A stretch of 64,000 nucleotides of DNA from Vigna angularis (lineage: Eukaryota > Streptophyta > Magnoliopsida > Fabales > Fabaceae), in the NCBI RefSeq assembly GCF_016808095.1, contig NC_068975.1, positions 28,819,501-28,883,500 of the forward strand, read 5' to 3'. The translations under genes were made by a program, and so were the position numbers. Numbering within the stretch: the stretch's first letter is position 1; each line of letters begins with the position of its first letter. Under the pieces are notes generated by a model. The model was not told the origin of the DNA. It was given only the letters and a program-made list of their open reading frames with translations, and made no database searches. Positions 34,458 to 46,950 of the stretch are shown one piece after another.

Positions 34458-37400
34458 TCAATTTGGCAGCTGAGAAGCTAACAGGATGGACATCTCCATC
34501 CTCCCAGGAGAACCTTCATAGCCATTCTTTATAATCTTCATGAACTCCCCCTTTACCGAATCGATGTCCAGGAAATTATTCTTGTTAGATTTCAAACCCC
34601 AATAGAAAACTACATTTGGCTCTGTTTTCTCACTATCAACATATTCTGTAGGGTTAGGGTCACAAAATCCTTGAGTAGCCTCCAGCTGCAGCAAACAAAG
34701 CTATATGAGGAAATGACAACAAAATTCATTCCTGATTGATTCATGATTATGAGTGAGGTTCCCAAAAGTAACATTAAAATTAACAGCAGCAGAGGATATT
34801 TTTACAACATAAATATTTATGCCAAGCCCATAAAAGTGACCTTAATATAGTTATGGTCTAAATGGGAAAACATCATGTCTCGTAAAAGAAAAATATTTAC
34901 AAATAAATAGTGAAGCGTCTCCAGTGTGATATAATGAATGGTATGGATCATAGTCACTTCTAAAGTAAAATTGAGTTTAATTATATGAGAAACCAAATTT
35001 ACCATTTGAGCTACTTACATGCAAAAGAAGACCTCGAAAGCGTGACTTTACCCAGCCAACCCATTCTACCAGTGCATAATGGTTAGGAGAAGAGAGACAA
35101 ATTTTGAGAAATCGGGAGTATCTTTCTGTGTATGGGAAAGGCTCGAATACATTATCCCAGAGGAAATCTGGCTTCAAAATATCCTTCAATGCAGCCAGAT
35201 ACAGAAAATGAGAGACTTATTTAAATAGGATCATCACAGTTCATTGTGATTAAGTCGCTCAGGATAAAATATAAATAACAACAGAGGTAAGAAACATGCA
35301 TACCAAAAAGAGATCTAGGTTAAGCAACACAACATACACTTGCCGCATTATGTCCACGAATAGAGTTAGTCCTGATCTAGTACAAAGCGTTTAGTTATTA
35401 TTTATCGTTTTCAGCTTAAAAAGGGCGAGCCCTTACCCTTGCATATCCAAGTACAATAGAAGATAAAGTTACATAGTTTGTGACCTAACAGCTTGTTTGG
35501 GGGAAAATATTATGAATTGATGTTTTTAGCTTTGAAATTCTTTCACTAATATACTATATATTACACAGAAGAATATAAGTTGTCATAAGTGTATTTCTTC
35601 ACCCTTAGAGGTCATACAACAAGTGAAGGTAGTGTAAATTACAGGTTGATATTCTAGAGTGTTATGTTGATTTTAACTAAATTTATTATCATTTAAATGT
35701 TTCAGTAAGTATTTTATTCTTTCTAATATATAATCCACATGAGATAATGTGAACGACTATATATCTACTGCCAGTCATACAACAAGTGAAAATATTATTC
35801 CGGTAAAATTTATACCAAAAGGACACCTAGTTTAAACTACACAACATTCCCTTGTCATGTTATGTCCGTAAAGAAACTTAGTCCTGGTCCAATACAAAGT
35901 TCTTTTAGTTATATTTTGTATCGAAGAATTCTTAAGAGCTAGCAGCCATATAAACCGTGTGGATTCTACCACACAACATTATGATTAAGTCACCCCAGAA
36001 AATGTGTTTAATTACACAGGTAAGTCACTCTGGAAAATGTGTATAACACAGGTAAGTAAAATGTATATCAAAAGGAGTCCTAGGTGGTTTAAGCAACGCA
36101 ACATACCTTTGTCATTTCATGTCCCTGAAGAAACTCACTCCTGATCCGAAAGAAAGTGCTTTTAGTAATATTTGTATGACAATGCTCATAGCGGCTAGAT
36201 GGCAGAAATATAGGCATGTAGGACCGTGTCTCTATCCCATCTATAACTGTTAACATTCCTTCCTGCAACATCACTGGTGTAGGCCAGGGCCAAAACGCAA
36301 ATGTTTGAAAAAAGTGCATAATTAGAGCGTTTAAGGTGGCATCAGGGTGTCTCAGAAAAACATATGCTGCAAGAACTGTCATATGAACTCCTCCCAAATA
36401 ACCAAGCGACTGCAAAGGAAAATATTACTTTATGTTAAGCATAAAATTAAAGCACAGTTATGAAAGCAACCATTACTTGAAAGTACAAATGCACTTACAG
36501 TTCCATAAACTCCTCGCCTTTTTGCCCACAGTTTAAGACATCGTAGAATGCATTGAAATTTCTGAAATACATGAGTTGCATTAAAGAGACGATAATGCAC
36601 AAGAACAATAAAGCAAAACTACCCCCACTTGCATGGAACCAAATATAAAGGGAACTTAGTGCCTATCCTCAACTCAAAGAACGTCAACAAAAATCAATAT
36701 ATTTCACATCCTTTGGATCATCAAGATAATTGTCCAATTGCTTATGAATCTAGCTATTCTCTTTTACTAAGAAAAGAAATTATTGGTGTGCACCTTACCT
36801 CTATATTAAGAACTAGATGGAGAATGTATTTATTTGCTCGTACCCCAGACAAACTTTTCCAGCTGGTATCATCAATATTCCTCATGAAAAATGGATTTAA
36901 TATATCAACATTCTGCAAAATAAACGGCATTGTTTGTTTACCATAAAAATGGTTTAATGCATAACGCAAAGAGGCAATGACATTAATTTGACGGAATATT
37001 GAGCATAATGATTGGAAAAGGTCTTCACACATGCAAAACTCCTAACATTTGTCAATGTATTTTCACATTTTGAGAACTGCATCATGTTTCCTCACACTGA
37101 CCTCAGGAACATATAGTACGTTAAGCCGAGCATATGGAAGATCAATGGAAACCCCTTCAAATTTAAATCGCATTAGAGGGACTTTTGCACTCTTGACACA
37201 GTGAATATATGATACTTCAGGTCTTCTTTTAAGCATGTCGTGCAACACAATAAAAAAGTCTTCCTGTATAGATCATCAGTAAAATTAAGGCAAATGTTAC
37301 TGAGCCTAAGGGAATGATACACAAGAGAAACACAATTAACTTACTGCAATTGACGCAAAGAAAGGAGCAACACACAAAGCATCAATGTCAGAACCTGAAC

Positions 37401-38908
37401 TGTGAACCTAAACATTATTGAAAGTAAAAAAAGGAGAAAGCAAGCTTTAGATATGTGAAAAAGTTTAACAATCACATCCAAGCAAATTAAGAGAAATCCT
37501 AATACGACTACTTTTTTTTTTTTATTTCTCATCTTATTATAGACCAAGAAAATCAAACGGTACAGGATTAACAAATGGAAGAACTTACTCCGAGGCCATA
37601 AGATCCATAAGTCAATACTGTGGCAGATGTTACAGCAATTTGGTGGTCTGGTAGTTGATGCAGGCATGCAACCTTCTTGATCCACGATGAGACTACCTGC
37701 AACGTGAATAGCATGATAAATAAGGTAATTAGATAATAAAATATAAATGCAGGATCTGTGATTAATTGGAATACCATCAAGATAGTACTGTAAGTACCTA
37801 ACCAAATATCATGATGCAAATTGAGAAAACTAAATTTAAAGAAATGCAGGGATTTGCTAACATAAAATACAAATTTTATCCCTGGATTCACACAAAATTA
37901 AAAAGTTATACTTGTTGGGAAAATGTGCACTTGTTTGTTGAAGTGTTGCCATTAGTAAATGAGTTCAATAATTCGCACAGTTTTAAAATCTTACCACTAT
38001 TACGAACAAAGTAACATCTTTTTAAGTAATAAATCTACTTATTTATTGGTTTTTTAATATAAATTACACAGAAAATAGTTCATTACCTAAAACAATTTAT
38101 TACTATTAAAACAACAAGCAACGACAAGTTTCTTTAAATTTTCTGTCCATGCTTACTGGTAAAAAATTTTAAGGTGACATTATTACGTTTGCTGAAACTG
38201 CTAGCTCCTCGCTTCAAACGTGAAAAACTAAATTCAGAATGCATCGCCAAACACACACTTCTTTCTAGGATAAACAAAACCTAGTTGAAGTAACCAGTAA
38301 GGACATTGTTGTCGTACACAATAAACACTTTCCAGTCATACATGAGGAAAAAAAATCAAGAAAATGCAAATAAAGCTTGAGGTAAAAAAAATAAAGAAGC
38401 AACCTTCAAGGAAAACATAGAACGCATCCAAAATGCAATCCATGCATTCGAAAAGAAAACAAAGAATTAAAAGGTCGCAGTAAAAACCACGCATTAAGAA
38501 CAAGCAGGGGAATGCTGCACAAGAAAACCTGTTTAAGCTTCCGAATAACACTTTTTCGTTTATCTTCCTCTTCTGCAGACGGAACAAGTCCTTCATCAAC
38601 CATGAACTGCGTATATTCAAATAAACCCCAGAACAAAAAGTCATAAACTTTAAATAAAACCCAAACACCCCAAAAAAATAAATAAATAACCCAAAACCAA
38701 AAAGGTTTACCTGAAGCAGAGATATGGACCTTTGATTATCCATCGTGAAGAAAAGTGAGGGGTTGAAAGGTACCGGAAGCAGCACAGTGGAGGGCGTTGG
38801 CAGCAGCGGCGGCGGCAACAGAAACTGGTGAATGATCGGAAATGGTGGATGATGGTTCAAAACGACATCACTGCTGGTAGGGCGAGAAGTTGGGGATTGA
38901 AATTCCAT
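34458..38908 (-). CDS. PAPS3: Poly(A) polymerase, short PAPS3-like form
   Basis: Ten coding exons, all junctions GT-AG and all phase 0: 38711-38908, 38529-38606, 37589-37696, 37345-37407, 37102-37263, 36799-36912, 36499-36561, 36107-36409, 35019-35183, 34458-34685. The joined frame is 493 residues without a stop. It adds adenosines to RNA 3' ends. The nucleotidyltransferase core has GSYGLG followed by VHSSGSDIDAL (catalytic Asp near 135 and 137) and the third Asp in VSIDLPYARL (near 190). The central domain has SGVRANKYIL, RRGVYGT, LGGVHM and FWPWPTPV; the RNA-binding domain has FEPFPYTERYSRF, WVGWVKSRFRGLL and TEPNVVFYWGL. It stops right after the RNA-binding domain and lacks the long Ser/Arg-rich tail with nuclear signals found in PAPS1/2/4-type enzymes, as in Arabidopsis PAPS3. 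The start MEFQSPTSR is the best initiator before FNPSLFFTMDNQRS. Confidence 0.93.
35300..35425 (-). pseudogene. Decayed partial copy of PAP exon 8 (relic 1)
   Basis: Lies in the intron between exons 8 and 9. It aligns with the 3' end of exon 8 and its donor: 'ataccaaaaagag', 'cacaacatac', 'cattatgtcc' and 'agttagtcctgatc' match the corresponding words near 36066-36145. The reading frame has stops and the donor is altered. Confidence 0.7.
35812..35972 (-). pseudogene. Decayed partial copy of PAP exon 8 (relic 2)
   Basis: A clearer copy of the exon 8 end: 'taccaaaaggacacctag', 'cttgtcatgttatgtcc', 'agaaacttagtcctggtcc' and, further in, 'gagctagcag' and 'accgtgtg' match exon 8 in order. Read on the minus strand it gives FLYGHNMTR where exon 8 gives FLQGHEMTK. 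The splice donor GT has become GG, so it should not be used as an exon. Confidence 0.75.
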
Positions 38909-40763
38909 GCAAGATGACAAAAACCTCTTTCCGAAATTGCTAAACCCAAAAATAAAACAACGAATTAAAATTAAAGTTAAAATAAAAAGAAACAGCGTTC
39001 GGTCGTTATACGAATTTCTAAAAACAAAAAAAGAAACACAAAGAAAACGGTTTTCCGTTGCGACCATTCTGAATAAGAACATTGCAACCTATGTTTAGCA
39101 ATAGCACTACCTTCTTCTATCTGTCTTCTTGCTTTTCTTTTGCTGTGCACTCCCAGTCTTCAAACTGCTAACGTTCACGCGTTTAATGGCAGCATTTTGC
39201 ATTTTTTTTCAAACAAAAATAAGAGGGAAGTAAATATGGTTAACGAAGATCTATCTTTCTGTTATTTAAATGAAGAAAATTTTGTTATATAAAAAAAAAT
39301 TGTTTACGTGGCAATACCTTTTGAAGCCAACTGTCAGTTCACTACTGAGGATGACTACTCAGATTGATACCATTTTCTACTCTCCAAAACTTCTTTTCTT
39401 CTTATTATTTAGTTATTGTATAATCAAAATATTGCTATTAGTTCTAATAAGCTTTAATGTACTTAACTATATTTAACAAAGCATTAAATATACTACATTC
39501 ATTATATTTATTTCATAAGTATTAATGTAGCATCTAATCTTATTGACTTAGTATTTTATAAATGTGTATTACTTTTTTATTTAATTATTATTTTTTATAC
39601 ATAAATACAATAAATTTAATTAAACTAGATTTTATAAATTTAGATATTTTTAATTAAATTTTATTAAATGTTTTTATTAAAATATAAAATAATATTATAG
39701 TTATATTATTTTGATATTAATGTTGTTTTGTATTAATTATATCAAAACCTGGTAATTTTAACACAGAGATAAAAAAATAAGATGACAAACTCATTTAAAT
39801 ACGATTATGTTAAACATTATTGTAAACTTTGACATTTTATCTTACCCATTAATTATTTGTTATCACATTAAAATTTATTAAAAAAATTATAAAACACATA
39901 TTCAAATCATTTTTATTTCAAATATTTCATATAATTTTTATGTAGTCATGATCAGATTTAATGAATCTCATTTTATTAAACCTTATTGTTAATATAAAAA
40001 AATAACATTAATCTTAACATTCAACGTGTTTATTTGTATTTTATTGTTAACAAAATAATAAAATAATTAAAAAAAGTGCACCTTAATTATTTTTATCAAC
40101 GATCTACAGTTTTAAATTTTAAAAATTATTAATTATTAGTCCATCAACTTAAACCGTATATTTCATATTTTTTAATTAATTTTATTAAAAGTTAAGTACC
40201 AGATATAATCATAATAATATTATTACAATATTAAAGTATTAGCTACATGAAACAGTTCGTATTCTTTGACTATAACATGGTTGACTTAATAATGATGTGA
40301 ACTAATCCGTTAAGCATTTTCCATTTATCGGCTTAATCTGTTGAGCTTGATGATAATGAGAGTGTCCTTAATTTCACTATATTGTCCTTAATTTTAAAGT
40401 AAGGTAATTTTTTTTCATAATGTGTTTGAAATTTTTATTTCATCTTTATTTTTGTTTTGTAAGATTATACTTGTGTTTTTTTATCTATCATTTTACTATT
40501 TTAAACATTAATTAAATAATTTTTTATAAAAAAGAAAACTGATAATAAAACAATGATATTATTAACTATTTAATATAAAAAAGACATAGTAAAGGTTTAC
40601 GTAGACATTAAAATTGAGACATTATTATATAAAAAAGTAACTAATAAATAAAAATACTAAAAATGAGCAGAAATAACTAAACAAGTCTTAAAAAATATTT
40701 GATTTAATAGAATAAAGATTTCTCTTTCCTAAAATTTAATGCATCACTTACACAAATTTAAAA

Positions 40764-40765
<2 letters not shown>

Positions 40766-40838
<73 letters not shown>
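40766..40838. repeat. Compound (TA)n(GA)n microsatellite
   Basis: About 15 TA units run straight into about 21 GA units. Confidence 0.95.
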
Positions 40839-40840
<2 letters not shown>

Positions 40841-42988
40841 TTATCACAACTGTTATTGTATTTCATATCATAAAAAATGTCAATTTACCAATGGTGATAT
40901 CAATAAAACTATTAGGTGAGCAAATAACATCACTAGAGACTTAAAAAACTTAATATATTTATATGCATTGAAATTATATATATAAACGAATGTTTTGTAA
41001 GACTAAACTTAAAAAATAAAATATTTTACCAGAATTCAAATAAAGATAACATAAATACATAGCTAACAAAATAACATATTTACAAATATTAAAATAAAAA
41101 ACAGTACATGCAACATGAGAAATTATATACTTAATAAATTGACTGAGAAATAACTTCAAAAAATGTGATAGAGATCAATATTTGAGTTGAAAATGTGGTT
41201 TTAACTACATTCCATGCGTAGACTTTTACTTCTCACTCAAACTTCTTCCTGATTTATTACAGTTATTTATCACCTTAGACTCTTTACCTCCTTCAATTAA
41301 TTATGACAGCACATAAGTTGAAAACTCAAGACCATCATCACCTAAATCTAGTTTTTCTTCTACCTAAAATCTCTTGTGATTGAATATTAGTTTAAGGATA
41401 ATGCTTACTTTGTTTTCTTTTTGTAAATATAGTACTTCTGATTATAGTACTTATTGTTTTAATTCCTATAAGTATGTTAGCTAGTTTCATTTTAATCTAC
41501 GTAAATATGTATTTTTTTTTTAATTTAAGGTTCAATGATTTCAGTTATTAATATGACACTTTTGACAATGCTATATGAAATGATATCATTACCATTGTAT
41601 TTAACAAAGTAAACGTACAAAACAATAAATTAAAAGTAAATGTTAAAGCTAGTATGCATGGGAATCTAAGTTAGAGTATCGAGCATTGCGTATCCTACAG
41701 GGATGCAGAGATAAAAAATCTTTTTATTTTCGTTTTATCTTACTTCTATGTTTTCCTCTCATAATCAATTTGCATCTTTTCATTCATAAAGTGATAATGT
41801 GAGTGAAGATTGACTAATGACTCCGATTCATATATTGTTTTTATTTGTCATTACACTTTCCCATCAAAGTACTTATCAATTTTTTTATTATAGATAATCA
41901 ATTCTATCTCGAAACTATTTCAATTATCATTATATGTCATTTTTCTTTCTTATTCTAAGTTTTTGAATCATCCTCTTTTCGATTTCTAAAGTTGTGAATG
42001 TATCATCTGGATTGTCGTTCCTTTATTAATAGTTCTTTGAATGTTCTTAATTTTTTGTTGTTTTGGGTTGATTATGCAAAGGAAATTGCAGTGTTATAAT
42101 GTTTTGAAAGAGTAGAATAAAAATATTTTCAAAAACATATGTAAACTTTAAATATGACAAGTTTTATCTACTAATTAGCTTCAAGTAAATATTAATAGTC
42201 TAATTAAGAGTTATTCTAATTTGGTTTCATGTATTAATATTTTTAAAGAAAGTTAGATGAATATGTAGATAGTTTTTAGCTTTTTATGAATGCATATTTA
42301 TATTTATGTTGAGTTTATGGACATCATTTATGATTTGGAACATGCTTGAAAGAAAAGACTTTTAGAGATATTAGTTGGAAAGTGAATAATTTTTAATATG
42401 TTAGACTTTTTGGACTAATAAGTGATTTTTTTGTAATTTTATAAAAAGATGATATGTATTTTTGTAAAAAGAAAAATTATTAATTTAACGTTTTTCATCA
42501 ATATATTTATTTAGTTTATTTTTTTCATGATAAGTATAATTGGTTTATGGTAGAGTGCAGTTTCTATCAATAATTTATTATAATTTTTCATGTTTTGTAT
42601 TTTGTATTTTAATTTTTTAATAAAATTTTAGGTGAAGACAAATTATTAATAGATTTTTAATAACATAATTGAAATGTGTGATTCCCAACATTAACTCTCT
42701 TTTTTTTGGATTTAAAAAAGTTTTCCATATACCACATACGATACGTACTAGAAACTATATTAATATTTGGAGAATAATGAAGAGGTAGATCAGGATTTGC
42801 AACGTCAAAACCAAATTTCATGCTAATTTTATTACTTCCTTATTAATTTGAACATTAGAAATCAACAATTTTGTAATAGTAAAATAAAAAGGTCCCCACT
42901 TTTTGAGATAAAAGAATGTTATTTAATTTTTTTTTAAATATAATCCTTTCATTTTTATGAACTCAAACCATAATAGTAATAATTAATA

Positions 42989-42990
<2 letters not shown>

Positions 42991-43022
<32 letters not shown>
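42991..43022. repeat. (AAT)n microsatellite
   Basis: About ten trinucleotide units. Confidence 0.9.
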
Positions 43023-43027
<5 letters not shown>

Positions 43028-43409
43028 TATTAAAGTAATCCGACGAATCTCATTTACCAAACATTTATATAATCTCCTAATAAGGTTAGCCAGCACAATA
43101 CTTTAAGAATAATATATAAAAAAATTAATATTTTTAAAATATTAAAAATATAATTCAATCAGTACAACTATACTCATTCAAAAAAATCTATCAAATTATT
43201 TTAATTTTATAATAAACAAAATTAAAAAATATTGACTAATACTACATAGAATTAAATACATGTTAATGCGATATTCACGATTGGAAAAGTGAGCATTCAA
43301 ATTTAAATAATTATATATTATTTTTACCTTAATTTTTTTTTATTTTACACTTGCCATAAATATTACATTATAAGTATTATTTATTGAAAGAAGAAATCAC
43401 AGTGAATGT

Positions 43410-43608
43410 GCTTAGTTTGGATTAAGTTTTTTCACACACGATTTTTGCCGACAGAATTCGGTATGGTGCCTACTTCAGGGCAAAAAATTGGATGTGACAA
43501 GTCCGTTAAATTTAACGTTGAAAAAAAAAACGCAAGGAATCTAGAAGTTTTGAGTATTTTTAATTATGAGGTGGAGCTTAGTTTGCAGATAAACACTACA
43601 AACTAACT
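43410..43608. mobile_element. Possible small MITE-like repeat
   Basis: A less AT-rich 200-bp island bounded by TTAGTTTGG on the left and, inverted, ACAAACTAA on the right. The wording resembles a short dispersed repeat I associate with legume genomes. No clear target duplication. Weak. Confidence 0.3.
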
Positions 43609-43654
43609 AAACACATCAATTATAATACAAATAGGTATAACCATTAAAGTTACG

Positions 43655-43655
<1 letters not shown>

Positions 43656-43693
<38 letters not shown>
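43656..43693. repeat. (AT)n microsatellite
   Basis: About 18 AT units followed by ATACATATATAT. Confidence 0.92.
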
Positions 43694-43699
<6 letters not shown>

Positions 43700-44237
43700 T
43701 ATGTAATTGTAACGAAAACATTTTTGACAAACAAAACACGTAATTTTTCTTTGAGAAATGATTTTGTTTAAAAAAATATAGAAAATCAAATCAAAAACCT
43801 AAAATTTAGATGATAAACTAAAATTTTATTTTGCGGAAATAAATGTCAGTGTTAGTAAGGTGGTGTGTTGATCCTACTTCATCAATCAATTATAAACTAT
43901 TGCAAATGTAACTTTTATTATAAGTATAATAAAATCAATAAACTTATAGTGGCAATATTAATATGACAATGTCTGCTGAAACTGTAACAATCAAGCACAT
44001 TCAAAGAAATAAAACAAAATGAAACTCATTAAAGAACTGGTTTTATCCGTTTGTCATTCATCAAGCAGAACCAAAACAACCCAAAAAGTTATCACAGCTA
44101 CCAAATTCACAGCACAACACATATAAAAAGGATAAAATTCCGCTACAATCAACTTTACAAATATATTAACTACAATTCATTTTTTAAATATAAAATATAT
44201 AGAGAGAGAAAAACAAAATAAATAAATGAGAATTAGA

Positions 44238-44513
44238 TCAGAGAGTACAACCACAACAGACGAAGAAGTAGCAGAGCAAGGCGACCAAAGCTATGGACTC
44301 AAGGCCCGTAATCAAGGCCCATAACACGTCATCAACCAACGACAAGTTCCACTGAATCACGCCTTCTACGTTCCAATACGAAAAGTCCAACGCCGGCCAC
44401 CGGAAAATGGACCACGGCACCGAAAGGCTTAACTCCGGCCACCTGAAAATCGACCACGGCACCGAAAGGTTTAAATCCGGCCACCGGAAACTTGACGTGT
44501 ACCACCACCACAT
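44238..44513 (-). CDS. Small membrane protein with a 14-residue repeat
   Basis: Single-exon, 91 residues. The N-terminal half is a tandem repeat with core SVPWSIFRWPxLxL: the DNA repeats with a period of exactly 42 bp (compare CGGCCACCGGAAAATGGACC with CGGCCACCTGAAAATCGACC). The C-terminal part, WALITGLESIALVALLCYFF followed by VCCGCTL, is a hydrophobic helix ending in Cys residues, consistent with a membrane anchor or lipid-modified tail (inference). The frame keeps its period across the repeats, the local GC is far above the flanks, and a TATATA box lies 115 bp upstream. I recognise it only as a plant small protein of unknown function. Confidence 0.65.
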   Translation of the reverse strand: MWWWYTSSFRWPDLNLSVPWSIFRWPELSLSVPWSIFRWPALDFSYWNVEGVIQWNLSLVDDVLWALITGLESIALVALLCYFFVCCGCTL

Positions 44514-44627
44514 CCTCCTCTCCTCTTCTACCCTTTTCTTATTCTCCCTCTTATCCTTTTCCCTTACAATTTCACTTTCGATTGTGATGTTGAAGCATTT
44601 ATTAGTCTTCTTTTATGTGTGGGGGCA

Positions 44628-44633
44628 TATATA
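44628..44633 (-). promoter_or_regulatory. TATA box of the small repeat-protein gene
   Basis: Minus strand TTCCTATATATGCCCC. Confidence 0.65.
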
Positions 44634-44639
44634 GGAACT

Positions 44640-46950
44640 ACACAAACATGATTTAACACGTGTTAAACCCAAAATTCCACTCCCCAGATTTTTTTTTCTT
44701 TTAATTACGTGATAATCGTGAGTATACTTTTCCATATGTTATTGATAATATTGTCTACATAAAAAGGCTCTGTTGCCAAAATATTCATTACATTTAAAAT
44801 ATAAAGTAGGTTATTTTAATTTACACCTTTTACTTTTCCTTCCATCTTCGGTACTACTGAAATGAAAAATATTAGCAACATATTTTTTATGTACTGACAT
44901 AGCTATATCAAAATTTATAATAAGTATTTCTCTCTCCCATTTTTAGTTTTATTTATAATTTAATACCCATCAAATTTTAAAGATAAAATATGAATGAAAT
45001 TTTACATCAAACCGAAATAAACATAGTCACCTGCCACTGTTACACTCTCCACTCAAACATGTTGTCATTCTTTTTTCTATAATACAATTCCATGAAAAAA
45101 TAACATGAATTTCATTTTTTTAGTTCAAATTTTAACCTTCTTTTTTTTATCCTTCCACGCATCCATGCCTGGACTCCCTTTATTTATAAGTCAATCGTGC
45201 CAACATTGAGTTAATCAATTTTCCTTTTTAAATTATATTTTTATATTTATAAAAATTCAAATTTGACGCCTTATTTTATTTAAAAGATTAAAACTAAATT
45301 CTACTTATATTAACCACAATAAATTGTAATTATAGGCATGAAAATCATATTTGTAAAATAATTTTTTAATTAAAAATAAATACCAGTAATACTTATAATA
45401 TCATATCTTTATTTGGACCAGTAGGTATCCGCGCTTTCTATGTGGACTGGCAGGCCATCTAAGTACAGTGACTTTCACATGTTTCTCTCAAACCTTCTGA
45501 TTATGTCACATGGATTAATTTCTTACCTTCCTCTTGTAAAATCATTAAAAAACATTCATCTTACGTTCGTCCTTTTGCATTACTCATCAAATTCAAAGTT
45601 TGAGAATTAAAACACACAGCTTAACACCATTTTCGTTGTGCAATTTTACAAATCCAACGAGTTACGAAATAATTAGGTAAAACTGCCAAAAAAATCCTTA
45701 AAGTATAATTAGCTTTTTAAGCAGTACGGGGCATTTAAAATATTTAAATTTTGGTCATAAATTCGATGGTCAAAACATCAAAGATGTACAGTATAATCAC
45801 TCGGTTAATCATAGATTAAGCCGACTATACACCTTGTTTCATGGAAATTCGATCTGTGAAATGATCAAACCTCAAGCAAAATTAACAAAAAGAATAACTA
45901 TATTAATCCTAATTTCAGTTATTATCAAATTGGAAACACTAATTAAAAATTCATCCCAAAATCTACAAATATAAATTTAACATTCAGACACAGTAAATTA
46001 CTTTTACTATGTATTTTTTATTACAATACTTAATCAAACACTAACTTTAACATCGAAATATTTTTTTCAATCCTACCAAAAGAAAACCAAAGAGTAAGAC
46101 ATTGAACTAAGCTTATAATATGAAGGTTATTCGTATAGAAACTTAACCTCGAACCCTAATCCAAAACAAAAGATAATAACACCTTCATGATGTCTTTCCA
46201 TACTTTATCGACGCAAAAAAGAACGCGGAAGAATGATAAACTTTTAGCAAGCAAACGAGCCCAATTTTTTTATTGAGAAAACCTTTAAAATCTCGTTCTT
46301 TTGAGATGATTAAAGAATCATGACAAATTCAAGATAAAAAAAGAACTTCAAACGTTTAAAGTGGGCAATTAACCAAAAAATATAATAAACTTAAACGATC
46401 TAGTGACAAGAAGAAAGCTTCAATCTCATAAAAAGATTGATATTTTAAGCAATACATTTTGAGCATTATATTCACAACCATTTCATAAAATTAATTTGTG
46501 AATATTTTGAATTAATAAAAATGGGAAGATTTACGCGAAAGAAAACAAGAAACGACTTTGATATAATAATTAAAATCTAGATTAAATTTACAGAATTAAA
46601 TTCGCACTTCCGTTATTAAAGAAAAACCAGAAGTCTAACATTTCAATAAGCCTAAAATAAAATTTGACGAAATTGCAATCTATATAAGGAAACAAACTTC
46701 AAAAACAATAACCTAGAGCCAATCTGACAACCACAAATAATGGACGGCATTAAGCCTCCTTCTCACTTGAGATACTATTGTAAATAATACATAAACAGAC
46801 AAAACTCTGGTAGTAAACCTCAGTTTAGAAACGAGAATATCATCAAAAGCTATCTAGTAATTGTAGAATGCAACTGTATTCCAGTAAGGATCGGTAAGAG
46901 CTAGAGGTGTCCAAATAGTCTTCACTTGAAACACTTGCACATTCCATCCA
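44640..46950. other. Intergenic, no gene seen
   Basis: AT-rich. The last part is the 3' flank of the EMC6 locus. Confidence 0.55.

Larger units (their letters stand above)
39110..44237. other. Five-kilobase AT-rich stretch without genes
   Basis: Apart from the microsatellites and one possible MITE listed separately, no frame, RNA or element is supported. The beginning is the upstream region of the poly(A) polymerase gene. Confidence 0.6.

Noticed and set aside
35184..36106. Possible alternative exons in the poly(A) polymerase intron
   Set aside because: The exon 8 copies have closed frames and damaged donors, so they are reported as relics, not exons.
38336..39082. A 248-codon frame starting upstream of the poly(A) polymerase
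   Set aside because: It combines 5' leader, the true first exon and intron read-through; only 38711-38908 fits the gene model.
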